Assembly: GCF_036320965.1 (NCBI RefSeq)
Contig: NC_092232.1
Coordinates: forward strand, 53,097,482 to 53,161,481
Source: Panulirus ornatus
Taxonomy: Eukaryota > Arthropoda > Malacostraca > Decapoda > Palinuridae
Reading direction: 5' to 3'
Length of the DNA stretch: 64,000 nt
Part shown: positions 13,451 through 24,130 of the stretch, piece after piece
Position numbering within the stretch: the first letter of the stretch is position 1
Layout: every line of letters begins with the position of its first letter
The notes under the pieces: model-generated
What the model was told of the DNA's origin: nothing
What the model saw: only the letters and a program-made list of their open reading frames with translations
The model's database searches: none
Translations under genes and position numbers: made by a program

Positions 13451-14155
13451 GGGTTGAATATAAACCTGGCCAAAAAAGTTCAAAACTTTTTCATTTACGA
13501 GGCCAGTCTGGAAAGTTTCCGACTGTTCCCTCGTATATTGATGAGAGCTGCTGTGCAAACACATTCATGCATTTTCCGATATTTGATTTTCTTTTCTGTT
13601 ATTAAAGAGCTGTGGACTTCCTGGTTGAATTGGTTTAACAATTAGAACCATAAACGTAGAACTTTCGAAACCTTGTTTACGTAAACAGAAACTATGCTAA
13701 TACTCAGATATTAATTTCTAAAGTTTCTGTTTTGATGGCGACTGCATGTTATTCCTTTACGTAATTCTACGTCATTTCTTTAGGATATGATTTATTCACT
13801 ACACTGGAACGTACCTCCCGTTTACGCGAGGCAAGAATTCTCTCGCGAAATGATACTTGTGGATCAACTAAGCTTAACAACTCCAAGGGAAAGTACAGTA
13901 AAGTATTTAGATGAGGCGAGTACGTTCAGGAAGTATAGAAGTTTTCCAATCTAAAAGTCAGCAAAGTGGAGACGAAGGCTGTCGACAGGAGCAAGTCGAA
14001 GGTGGTCGACGGTGTGGGAACTGATACACAACCTTAAGATAAGATTAAAGATAAGACAAAACCCTATTAATCACACAGTGAAACTTAATATAACGTGGAT
14101 GGATAATACGCCCACGGTTCACAGATACTGTCAAATGCGGAATGTCTGTTAACAA
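13451..14155. other. Unique sequence with a short perfect palindrome
   Basis: TGTTTACGTAAACA at 13674-13687 is a perfect 14-bp palindrome with no evident partner site. No gene seen. Confidence 0.35.
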
Positions 14156-16140
14156 TTATTACCTTCCAGAAACCTTTCCTTCCTTCCAGTAACCTTCAGG
14201 ACCTTCTGGTAACACATACAGCCTTCCAATATCCTTCAGTATCTTCTAATAACCTTCAGCAGCTTCCAGGAACCTTCAGCAGCTTTCCTCAACGTAGAGT
14301 AACTTCCAGTAACCCTCAATATCTTCCAGCACCGTCTATAATTTCCAGTGATCTCCATTGGTCTTCAGTATCCTTCAGTACCTTCTGGTAACCTTTAGTA
14401 CTTTCCAGTGCCTTCAGTAACCTTAAGTACCTTCCAGTAACCTTCATTAGCTTCCGATACTCTTCAGTAAATTCCATTAACCTTTAGCAGCTTTCAGTTT
14501 CCTTTAGCAGCTTCCAGTTACCTTCATTAGCTTCCAGTAACCTTTAGTAGTTTCCACTAATCTTCATTAGCTTCAGGATATTTTCAGGAAATTGCAGTAA
14601 CATTCAGTATCTTCCACTAACGTTAAATAATTCTCAGTTACCTTCAACATCTTCAATAACCTTCAGTTGGTTCAGTAACTCTCAATAGCTTCCAACAGCT
14701 TTTAGTAGCTACCAGTATCATTCAGTGGATTTCAGAAGTCTTCAGTATGTTTCAGTAACATCCAAGAGCATTCAGTAGTTTCCAGTAATCTGAACTACAT
14801 TCCAGTTACTTCAGGTTGCTTCTAGCAACCTTCAATAGGTTTCAGTGGCTTTCAGTAGCTTCCTGCAACTTTCAGTATATTTCAGTAGCCTTCAGCATGT
14901 CAGAAGCCTTCAGCATCTGTCAAAGACCTTCAGTGTCTTTCAGTGATCTTCAGCATTTTTCCGTAACTTTCAATGTCTTTCAGTAACCTTCGGTAGCTTC
15001 AAAAAACATTCAGGTAAACTCGTCCTAGACTATCAAGTCGTCAGTTAACTGGATTTGCCATGCGCTGCGGAAGACGCTTCCAGCAACCTTCAACAGAATC
15101 CAAGAGTCTTCAGGAGAAACATCTAATATTCTATCGCTTCCAGGAATTTCTCCGGAAACTTCTACCATTTGAGTTTCCAGTAATTCTTAACTATCTCCAA
15201 TAATAGTTAGTAGCTTTTTGTTGCACCTTGTACTTTTTATAGTTTAAAGACACCTTCTACAGTTTCCAATTTGATCTAGAGCTTTCAGTTGGTTTAAGAA
15301 GCCTTCATCAGCTTCCAGTAACCTTCCGTGGATTTAGATAGTCTTCAGATACTTCCATTAACCTTCAGAACTTCCATTAATACTCATTAACTTCCAGTAA
15401 CCTTCAGTATCCTCCATTAGCCTTCAGTAGCTTCCAGTAACTTTCAGTAGGTTCAGGTAGACTTCAGTAGCTTCCAGTAACCTTAAGCAGGTTTAAGTAG
15501 CCTTCTGTCTCTTCCTATGATAGTCAGAGTTAATAATCTTACAGTTGTTTCCAGAAACAATATCCAGTGACCTTTAGAATCTTCCCGTAAGGATTAGTGT
15601 CTTCCAGTACCTTTTAGTCGATTTTATAAACCATCAGGAGCTTGTAGTGCTTTCAACAGCTTTCATCATCAACCATCAGTAGTTCTTACTACCTTCAGCA
15701 GCTTTCATTCCTCATCTGCAAGATTTTTTCTTCTCTCAGAGCTCGAATTCCTCGTCATTATCTTTCTGAGCCTTCAGTCGTTATCACTTCTCATCAGCAG
15801 CTTTCTGTGGCTATATCAACACCCAATCATCGAAAGGTTTCGGTGTCTCGGTACCTTTCAAACCTCAACAATAGCTTTCAGTCTTCAACAACTTTCATTC
15901 TTCTTTAGTCGTTTTCAGTATCATTTATCATCAGCAACTTCAGTGTTTTCAATCATTTTCATTCCTCATCAGTAGCTTTCATTTCTCGTCGATGGCTTTC
16001 ATTGTCTTCAGGAACTTTCATTCTTTGCCAGTGGCTTTCAGTGTCTTCAGTAGCTAAAATTTCCCATCAACAGCTATCAGTGTCTTTAGTAACTTTAATT
16101 CTTCGTCAGTGGCTCTCTGTGTCTTTAGTGGCTTCCAGTG
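14156..16140. repeat. 2-kb degenerate CTTCAGTA/CTTCCAGTA array
   Basis: Nearly every 10-11 bases the plus strand shows CTTCAGTA, CTTCCAGTAA, CCTTCAGTAG or a close variant, so a roughly 20-21-bp unit is made of two similar halves. Divergence is high and indels are common. No reading frame of note survives over most of it. This is an old, large minisatellite. Confidence 0.88.
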
Positions 16141-16290
16141 TCTTCAGCAGCTACCATTCTTGTAACTGGCTTTCAGTATTTTCAGCAGCTATCATTCTTG
16201 TAATTGGCTTCCAGTGTCTTCAGCTGCTACCATTCTTGTCACTGGCTTCCAGTGTCTTCAGCAGCTATCATTCATCATTAGTAGCAGTTT
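16141..16290. repeat. 38-bp sub-array at the end of the CTTCAGTA array
   Basis: TTCAGC(A/T)GCTA(C/T)CATTC recurs at 16143, 16181, 16219 and 16257, exactly 38 bp apart, much less diverged than the array to its left. It appears to be a recent local re-amplification of several older half-units. Confidence 0.9.
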
Positions 16291-18134
16291 AACGTGCCTT
16301 AGTTACCTTTTCATCAGCCACTCAGCAGCAGCTTGAAATACTGTTTCCGCTAACAATCAAGCAAACCCATTATTTAACACCTCGTTGTTTATAGCCGCGC
16401 CTTTCTTCTTGTTCCTCGACGTAAACAGATGTGTTAAAAACGTACCTGAATAAGACGAAAGTTCTTCTTCATTCTTTAGAGTATCCGTAACACGAGATCT
16501 TTATGAAAATAAAGTGGATGACGATGGAATGAGTAGAAATCCCATTATCGAGTTCGCAGGGATGCGAAGATCAAAGCTACTCATGTAACGAACAGAAGAA
16601 ACTGAAAAGACCAAGAAAGAAGCGTCGAGGTAAAGAACGCGATAATAATAACAACATAAAAGGAAAAATCTCTACAACGATGAGTCTGGTTGAGCTTTGG
16701 GCCAGTCAACTTACTGCCAGGCTCATTCTAAGCCGTCATCGTCAAGCCACAACTACCAGAACGAAGGACCATTAAAGACCTTCTTCAGGTAGTAAAAGAT
16801 AATTCCAAGACCACATACGCTCTCACCCTGCGTCTATATGGCCTATGGCGATGATGTACGATATCCAAAGTAATTCATCATCGTGTGTTAACCAAAGTAA
16901 TTAATCATATCGTATCATGAGAAACATGAGTAAAGATAAAGCGTTCAGAGAGAGAAAAAAAAATTATTGTAAAATACGAACTGAAGAACACAATAATTCA
17001 CAAAGGAATGAAAAATGGAATGCGTTTATACAGTACAGTACCAAAAATACAGATTATTCACGTGTTTCAATGTTCACCTTTAATCTTGCTCCTTTTGTCT
17101 TCCGTAAGCAATAACAAACACGGACATTGTGCCCGCGTGTGTGTTACAAAGACAGCGGGGAAAGCGATAACACTGCCGCTCATTAGCTGCTACAAATACC
17201 CTTGCTTTAATTGAGGGGAGAGTTGGAATGCGGAATAGCAAAACTTGCTATTAAGAATGTTTACTCCGCTCAAAACAGTTGGATTACTTAAACCTGTGCG
17301 CCTAAGTAAATGACTGAACGTCAGATTCTTGAAGCACGTTTCCATCTCAGCTGAACCAGACTCGGAGTTCCTCGCTAAGTTTAAAACTCGAAAATGAAAG
17401 TGAAAAATATATTCAGGTATTGAAAAGGACTGACACACAAAACCGGTTTGAGGAAGGGAGATGAATCCCTGATTTTTATAAACGTGGCATTCAGAAAACG
17501 ACGAAAACAACTTTTATTTTTGATGCTGTGGTGACCGGTCCGAAGTGAGGGTCGAACAGCTCACTGGAACGAATCTCTTTCATGAGTTGACTGATGAGTT
17601 AGTTCATATTATCGAGAGGAAATATCATGAATCTACAGATGTTGTTCTTCTTGTACAATGTTTTCTGTAGTCACCAGTGTGAAGAATAAACAGCTGAATA
17701 AATGAATGATGTGTCTATTACGAGTGAGTCAATGGATGGGTGCTCCGGTAACGGGTCAGTGGGAGGTGAGTGAACATGCTGAGTAGTGGGTGAGTGAAAG
17801 CCAAATGAGCGAACGATTATTTACGAGGATGAATAAAAGTCTGGTTTCTGAGTACGTACCCAAGAGAAAAAATGATGAATAATTTCACCTCGGTCGCCAG
17901 TGAACCTCCGCGATCCAGCTTGCCCGAATCCTTCCATTTTTTTTTTTTTTTTCATTGAGTTAATATTTGCTGAGCGATATGATAGTGAACATTCCATTTT
18001 ATTTCGCCTGTTGCAGGGATGAAATTTAATTCCAGCATAAAAGGTATTAGAGTTAAATAACATATTATTGGACTAATACGTTAAAAAATATATATTACTC
18101 GAGCAGTATGTCGGCATGAGCATGATAAATGGCC
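16291..18134. other. Unique sequence, no gene seen
   Basis: AT-rich, with a poly-T near 17938-17952. Frames up to 106 codons (minus, 17190-17510) show no recognisable domain. Confidence 0.35.
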
Positions 18135-18146
18135 ATATATATATAC

Positions 18147-18218
<72 letters not shown>
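18135..18218. repeat. (AT)n microsatellite
   Basis: Interrupted by ACATATAAAT near its left end, then pure. Confidence 0.97.
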
Positions 18219-18220
<2 letters not shown>

Positions 18221-18439
18221 ATCCTTGGGTCACCATCAGTCGACCTCTACCTGAGTCAGTAGACATCCGTCGACCTCCACATGACTGGGTAGACAAAGAA
18301 AACTTCAACGTCTCATGTTATGAGGTTGAAAGGCAGACAAATGTGATCACATCTGCATTTTAACTCAATATATTTAATGTAGATCACTAAGTAAACAGAC
18401 GAGTCATCTATCAGCCTGTAATGAGGTTACATAGTCGAG

Positions 18440-18670
18440 TACCAGAGAGTCTTCCATTTCCGTCCATGATAATTTCCCATTTAGATTCGTCTCGTGGGAT
18501 TAGACTCCCTTGGCCTTTATAACATTAACGCCCAGTTTATTCCAGCGTTCAATAACCGAACTAGTGAAGATGCATCTTCCTATGTAAGCAGAATAATTTG
18601 ATTTGTTTCACTCGGTAAGTTTTTGTCCACCGTCTTTAGATACCTGATGCCTGTGTGCTTCAACACAGGA
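18440..18670 (-). pseudogene. Possible non-LTR RT C-terminus relic
   Basis: Read on the minus strand, the segment encodes AYIGRCIFTSSVIERWNKLG followed by VNVIKAKGV and a stop. The pattern F-x-x-x-V-I-x-x-W-N-x-L resembles the conserved C-terminal block of CR1/Jockey-type retrotransposon polyproteins (typically FFxxRVxxxWNxLP). Upstream residues (HQVSKDGGQKLTE, then a stop) fit the preceding region loosely. Only this short block is recognisable and there is no RT core nearby, so it is a decayed 3' remnant if correct. Confidence 0.4.
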
Positions 18671-19418
18671 GATAATACATCTCAAGAGAGTCGAGACTGT
18701 TATGTTAAAGTAGACGGATCCTTAGGACACATATGAAACATGCAGCTCTCACGGTAGAGCCACGAAAGTAGCAGCCATACCATGAATGTTTCGAAGATTT
18801 CGGCAATTCTTCATGCAATCCATCCCTTTTCATCTGGCGTGAGGGGTTGGGACGTGGCAAGCCCCCAAGGACGATACTGTCCCTAGAAAATAATCACCTC
18901 AAAACGAGACGCATTACATTTTCATTGGAAGGGTTGTTCTAAGTAGCAAATATGCAGGTCACTTTCTGTTCTCTCGTTGGGTCCCACTGGTACTCGAAGT
19001 CTTCATCTACAAGTGTAGAGTTTACTACACCCAATGCTAGGCCAAAGCCGATGGCTTGGTTATAGTCTTGTGTTCTTTGGAGTGAGCGTAAACACTCAGG
19101 CCACTACTGTGAGCTGTCTATACTCGGCTGCTGTGTTGGATACAGCCTTCCTCCAGCTGTGAAGTCTTATGGAAGGGAAGATATAAACACTGATCTCTCT
19201 CTTTAGGTTCAGCTTAGCCGGAGTTGAAATTGAAGTGGCTGTAGAATAGAAAGAATTCATCAGATTATGTTGAGCGTATTTGTTGAACGGATGGATTGCC
19301 AAAATTGAATACATAAAAGCAATGAAGAACATATCAAAGGGAGACAGAAGATATGAAAGATAGCATGATGAGAGATTCGGTTATAACTACAAGATAAAAG
19401 ACAAGATTGAAGATGTAA

Positions 19419-19419
<1 letters not shown>
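18671..19419. other. Unique sequence, no gene seen
   Basis: No repeat or coding signal recognised. Confidence 0.35.

Positions 19420-19486
<67 letters not shown>
19420..19486. repeat. (AT)n microsatellite
   Basis: Pure AT tract of about 66 bp. Confidence 0.98.
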
Positions 19487-19488
<2 letters not shown>

Positions 19489-19836
19489 CTATGAGTCCAC
19501 GAGGAAATGAAACACGGTAAGTTCCCAAGTGCACATTCGTGTAATGATCACATTATTAAGGGAAATTCAAGAAATATAACAGGTTATCTTGTAGAAATGA
19601 TAGAAATAGCTATAGAGGAGCTGTAGACTCATGTCATGGGATCCCCTCTTGATATACGGTCATAAACAATCGGGAAACTAACAAGCAGTTGTGAATCTTT
19701 GGTTTTGATAACTTTCGTGTTCATGAGTGACGTCTTGTCTCGGGTCATCATTCCTGTACACACATACCAGTGTAGAACACACTTTCCCCCGCACTGTACA
19801 AATCGATAATCATACACATACAATCACGGCATTACG

Positions 19837-19975
19837 TGGTGTTGTGGTTAGCGCTGCTGGCCGTGATTCAAGCATGGGCCAGCCTGGGTTCGTATCCTGG
19901 AGTCGGCCCACAGATATTCCCAGTTATTCATCCTCCAGTCGGGGCTGGTCTATAAATGGGTACTCGAGTTAGACA
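19837..19975 (+). mobile_element. tRNA-derived SINE
   Basis: A tRNA-like head carries an A-box-like TGGTTAGCGCTGCTGG (19845-19860) and a B-box-like GGGTTCGTATCC (about 19887-19898), at the spacing expected for a Pol III internal promoter. A SINE body follows with TCATCCTCCAGTCGGGGCTG and ATAAATGGGTACTCG. The same body occurs at 3.3, 20.1 (inverted) and 51.4 kb. The head cannot fold as a normal tRNA, so this is a SINE and not a tRNA gene. Best preserved copy here. Confidence 0.8.
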
Positions 19976-20016
19976 CGAGTGTGTATGTCTGTTAGTGTGA
20001 AAACTATTTCCGTGTT

Positions 20017-20064
20017 ATGGAGAAAAAGTTTCACACTTGTGTTATCCCGTCTTTAATTAACCTG

Positions 20065-20096
<32 letters not shown>
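20017..20096 (-). repeat. Left arm of inverted repeat, ends in (AC)15
   Basis: GTTTCACACTTGTGTTATCC, CGTCTTTAATTAACCTGG, then (AC)n at 20067-20096. It matches, in inverted orientation, the segment at 20242-20345. Confidence 0.7.
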
Positions 20097-20097
<1 letters not shown>

Positions 20098-20238
20098 AGG
20101 TACGCATACGTCGACCAGCCCCGATGGGAGGATGAACACCTGAGTTGGATGTCGGCCGACTGCAAAGCCAAGGATTCCAACCCGCGCGGGTTCGACCCTG
20201 GGCTGACACGTGCCGAATACACTATTGAGGCCCACGTC

Positions 20239-20240
<2 letters not shown>
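20098..20240 (-). mobile_element. tRNA-derived SINE, minus strand
   Basis: On the minus strand a B-box-like GGTTGGAATCC (20171-20181) is followed by GTCGGCCGACATCC, TTCATCCTCCCATCGGGGCT and GTACCTGG, matching block by block the SINE at 19.84 kb. A GC-rich palindrome CCCGCGCGGG lies beside the B box. It sits between the two arms of an inverted repeat. Confidence 0.75.
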
Positions 20241-20241
<1 letters not shown>

Positions 20242-20274
<33 letters not shown>

Positions 20275-20345
20275 AAGAGTTAAGACATGGTGCACAGAAA
20301 CAAGGTTAAGAGACGGGGCATCACGAGTGTAAAACTGTCTCCTCA
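20242..20345 (+). repeat. Right arm of inverted repeat, starts with (GT)15
   Basis: A GT tract (about 20241-20270) is followed by AACAAGGTTAAGAGACGGGG and CATCACGAGTGTAAAACTG. The reverse complement aligns with 20017-20096. The same sequence recurs near 3540 and, inverted, near 46.17 kb. Confidence 0.7.
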
Positions 20346-22240
20346 TAATCAACAAGAGAGGGAGGGGAGGGTGTGGTCCCATTACCTTGAAACTCCCTCT
20401 CCCCGAACTGTAAAACAAACAAAAAAAAAGAATATTCAAGTACACATACCACTTGAGCCTTAAACATAAGGAGAATTACGAAAGAGGGCACACTGTCTGC
20501 TGGCAAATATTAGAATCGCATTTTAGTACAAAGGTTAAGGAAATGTTTGGGAAGCTATTTACAACATAGGCGAGAAAGAGAATTGATTGAGGCCTCTCAG
20601 GCCCAGTGCAACTACCTAAACACGCACAAGAAAAGTTATAATTGATTAGTTGCATCGAAGGAGAACGAAGATGATACGAGAATGAAGGCAGCTGAGCTAC
20701 AATGAGAGACTGAGGATTGAACTCACTTCCCCATCATGAAGGAGAGAAGAGAAAGTGGTGATTTTAGTCACAAATTTTCAAGTTTCTAAGTCTGCTGTAC
20801 GACGTCGCCAGTGGATAGTATCTTCAAGAGATGCAAAACCAGAGGCCACGAGAGGAACTTAGGAACGTAGCGTGTTCGAAAAGGACAAAGAGAAGTTCCC
20901 TTTTAGCTGAAGGGTGATGAATGACTGGAAGAGACCTTAAACATGGAAACGATGAATGTCGATGGTATATGAAAGTTGGAAAAGGTTATTATATGGCATA
21001 TGAAGTTCAAGACATGGGGCTCCTCATAAACTCTCTCCCATCCTGGATAGAGGTAACTGAGCGTAACACCATTGACAGAGGAACCGACCTGGAACCATCC
21101 TGGATGAACTATATGGCGTGGGTTTCACGAGGTGAACAAACTGAAGTAAAATGTAACTGGTCGAGGAAAAAAACCATGTGTTAAATACTGAAATCAACGG
21201 CCGGTTGATTGGCAGTGGTAGCGTCTGGTAGACAGACACTCGTCAAATCACGGAGAATTTGCATATGTTAACTTCCCATATCAGAAATTAGGTCTGAGCA
21301 TCCCTCATTACCCATAGGATAAGGCTGAAGACTGACTCATCCTCAAACGAACTGGTGGTCGAGATATCCTCGAACGTGTCAATAATAACATGAAATAGAG
21401 CGAAGCAAAGATTTATCGACTTAGGAAACCTCCTCGTTCGCCCTCCAGGTTTCACAATTCCCAAATATAGTTTACATTGTGTTTTCGATCCATGTAGCCA
21501 GTTGTAGCAACTCAAACACTGCAAGACAGTAGTGGAAACACAATCTAATCTACGCGTAAGACGTCACAAACAGGACCCTAACACGGCAGGTGGGGCATGT
21601 TCAAGATGGCTTCGATGTTAAAAAAGATTTTCCCATCACAAGAGATTTCCAGGTGTCAAGTTCTTATCCTGTGGTGTCTTTCCCGCCCAGACCACTTCAC
21701 CACGACGTCCGTACTTGACCAGACTGACGGCAGATCACATTCGTGACACGTTCGTGACTTAAAAGCTTTCGAATTCTTTCCCAAATGGGAACAACAATAC
21801 GCTACACAAGTTTTTAACATGATCATAACGTACGTATCTTGTTTATGTGGGATTCAAGACAGCAGTTCTAGTCAGGTGCTTCCAATCTAGTGACATAAAT
21901 AGTCTATTTCCGTGTCAGCACCAGATGAGGCGGCTAAGTTGACCTTAAAATCACCACAGGTGAAAGAAAAGACCTCGGGACCAACTTATCATAGGAATAT
22001 TAGAGAAAAAGTAGCTGTAGTTTAGTCCAGTTTTCACAGCCATGGTATCCAGCAGACATCATGGCGAAAACGCGCGAGGTACCAACACAAGACCTAACAT
22101 CTCCGTGCAGGGAGGCTGTGCTTGTGATAAAGACGAAGGGGAACGTCATTCGAGGAGGACAGCGACGCTTCTATTACCACGGTGGTTTTGTCCTAAAAGA
22201 CTACATTATAATGTGACGCGGCCAAGTGGTCGAGTAGACC
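20346..22240. other. Unique sequence, no gene seen
   Basis: Frames of up to 94 codons show no recognisable domain. GCGGCCAAGTGGTCGAG near 22219 resembles a tRNA A box but no B box follows. Confidence 0.35.
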
Positions 22241-22475
22241 GTGAGGGTTTAGTGTCCCCCAGCTTGGGATGTGGTCCCCAGTGTTGGGACTGTGAGGTTT
22301 CAGTGTCTCCAGTGTTGGGATTGTGAGGTTTCAGTGTCCCCAGTTTGGGATGTGGTTCTCAGTGTTGGGATTGTGAGAGTTTAGTGTCCCCAGATTGGGA
22401 TGTGGTTCTCAGTGTTGGGATTGTGAGGTTTTAGTGTCCCCAGTTTGGGATGTGGTCCCCAGCGTCGAAAGTGTA
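22241..22475. repeat. About 50-bp minisatellite, 4-5 copies
   Basis: Units of the form GTGAGGTTTCAGTGTCCCCA plus GTTTGGGATGTGGTTCTCAG plus TGTTGGGATT repeat head to tail. The second unit is a shortened (about 31-bp) version. Confidence 0.9.
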
Positions 22476-22517
22476 ACATTTCATGGCCCTCCCCCGGCGT
22501 GAGCTTGAAACCCTTGC

Positions 22518-22895
22518 ATGGCTGAAAGTTCCAGGACTTCGAATTCGAAACTTTCTTTCTCGATCAACGAGATCAACCTCAAACGAATCCTGTGGCAGCA
22601 GCATCAGCAGCTCGTCATGCGCGAAGTTCCAAGACCAATTCCAGATGCACTACTCGATCCAGCCAGACTTCGAGATTATCTTCATCTGTTCATTATAGAC
22701 TACATGTCACCAGGCGCTCTCGATGTTCTCGCTAATGAGACGTCCTGTCTCTGGTTCCCTCCCGCTCGTGCGCCGCCCCCCACACGCGCGTGTGCATTAT
22801 CTGAGGTCGCTTGTCCTGTGCCCGTGTGGTTGCTTGGTGGTGGCTGCTCCTATGTGCGCATTCTGGTTATTTTTGTCCGTATGTTGTTGTTTTGA
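22518..22895 (+). CDS. Unidentified ORF, possible exon (22518-22740)
   Basis: A 125-codon frame opens with ATG at 22518 just downstream of an in-frame stop. I do not recognise the product. Residues 1-76 look unlike the surrounding repeat translations. They have balanced composition, codons mixed at third positions, a run LKRILWQQHQQLVMREV that could be helical, and a proline-containing stretch PRPIPDALLDPARLRDYLHL. After about residue 76 the frame turns into Pro/Ala-, Cys- and Val-rich sequence typical of non-coding DNA, so if genuine the coding part probably ends near 22740. No clear splice donor was identified there and no promoter was seen. It could be an exon, a fragment of a mobile element or another integrated sequence, or a chance frame. 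Confidence 0.25.
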   Translation: MAESSRTSNSKLSFSINEINLKRILWQQHQQLVMREVPRPIPDALLDPARLRDYLHLFIIDYMSPGALDVLANETSCLWFPPARAPPPTRACALSEVACPVPVWLLGGGCSYVRILVIFVRMLLF

Positions 22896-22899
22896 GCGT

Positions 22900-23635
22900 G
22901 CTTGCCAGGGCCAGCTATGCTTGTTTTTGTTTCCAGGTCGTAGTTGTTGACTTGCTTATACATATTGCTTACCATGGACCTGCCGGCTACATTGAGGAAG
23001 GTATCATGATCACAGGCATTTGCGTTCGTGTTATGCATGCATGTCAGGCGAGGATTCCGTGCCTCACTCAAGGTCATCTCGACTACAAAGAAGAAAAAGG
23101 AAAGAGGAAGAGAATAATGAAATTCACAAAGGCTCTGCAGGAATCTGTAGAACCTGAATCGTTTAAGAAGACAGAAAGACGACAGATGGGAAACGATTCT
23201 ACATTTTCGCTGTCCGAGAGGAGAGAGAGGAAGAAGCCAGAGGCGTGACTCGGGTCCAAGTCTTGGTGGTTGGGACACACACACACACACCTCACGAGAG
23301 CAGGAGCCAAAAGGGGCAGAAAGGGATACTTCGCAGCAGGAAGGTCATCATACGTGGGGAGCTACTGAAATGGAAGAATTTGGATCCCACTTTTGACTCT
23401 ATGATGGACAAAGACCCCCTTCCCTGATATGTGAGCAGTACTCCATCCCAGGGCGTATACCTCTCTCCACATCCCTCGCATTCGCCTCCCTCAGCCACTC
23501 CATCCACGTTTTGTGTTGCATGTGACGCCAAGTATATGTGGAAGTCTGCCGAGTGGGAGTGACTGATCACTCAAAAAGTTATGAGAAGATGCACACTGAT
23601 CGCATTACTGCTTGGGGTTTAAAAGCTGACTGGCG
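22900..23635. other. Unique sequence, no gene seen
   Basis: A short (AC) run lies at 23276-23290. Overlapping frames of up to 146 codons on both strands have no recognisable domain. Confidence 0.35.
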
Positions 23636-23639
23636 ATTC

Positions 23640-24130
23640 TCTTTCGTTTGAGTAAGTCTTTATGTTCTAAATGCAAGATGTGGCGCTGCAATGTTTGGGT
23701 CTTCCTCGAGCAGCGACACGGTGTTGTGGTGCGATGTTGAGGTCATCTGCATATCTGAAGACGCTCACAATGTGGCTCGCAGGTGGTGATGCGAGGTCAT
23801 GTTGATGGAGATTCATGAGGAGAGGAGTCGGGTTTGAGGTGGGAGGAGGAACTACCTCTTGGGTGACTTTCATGAGGAGCGAGTGAGGTAGGGTTGACGA
23901 AGAGGAGGAGTAACCAATACCTCTTGGGTGACCTCACGGTGTAATATAGAGATTTGGTTGCCAAAGCCTCAGTAAATAACTCTAAGCTTCCGATCCACTT
24001 ATGAACTTGGATAGGGAACTTTTATCACTGCTGTGGAGGGTGGCATGAAGTCCCTTTGTGTGAGGATAAGTCAAGAGACCAGTGTTAAATGCTTTGGTGG
24101 TATCAGTTGGGACAATAATCACTTTGCGGC
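23640..24130 (-). pseudogene. Decayed Jockey-like reverse transcriptase
   Basis: Read on the minus strand, the region shows three RT landmarks in order. VPTDTTKAFNT (near 24.1 kb) corresponds to motif A, normally DMSKAFDT with the first catalytic Asp, here replaced by Thr. A segment near 23.8 kb (NLHQHDLASPP) corresponds to the LFNLYLHDLPxPP stretch after motif B. FRYADDLNI corresponds to the catalytic YADD box of motif C. Stops and at least one frameshift separate the pieces, and the QGxxLSP motif is destroyed. It is a dead non-LTR element of a lineage different from the copy at 57-58 kb. Confidence 0.65.

Noticed and set aside
13674..13687. TGTTTACGTAAACA palindrome as a regulatory site
   Set aside because: A single 14-bp palindrome with no nearby gene or second site. 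Such palindromes are expected occasionally in AT-rich DNA.
22200..22240. tRNA A box (GCGGCCAAGTGGTCGAG)
   Set aside because: No B box or cloverleaf follows. The downstream sequence is a minisatellite.
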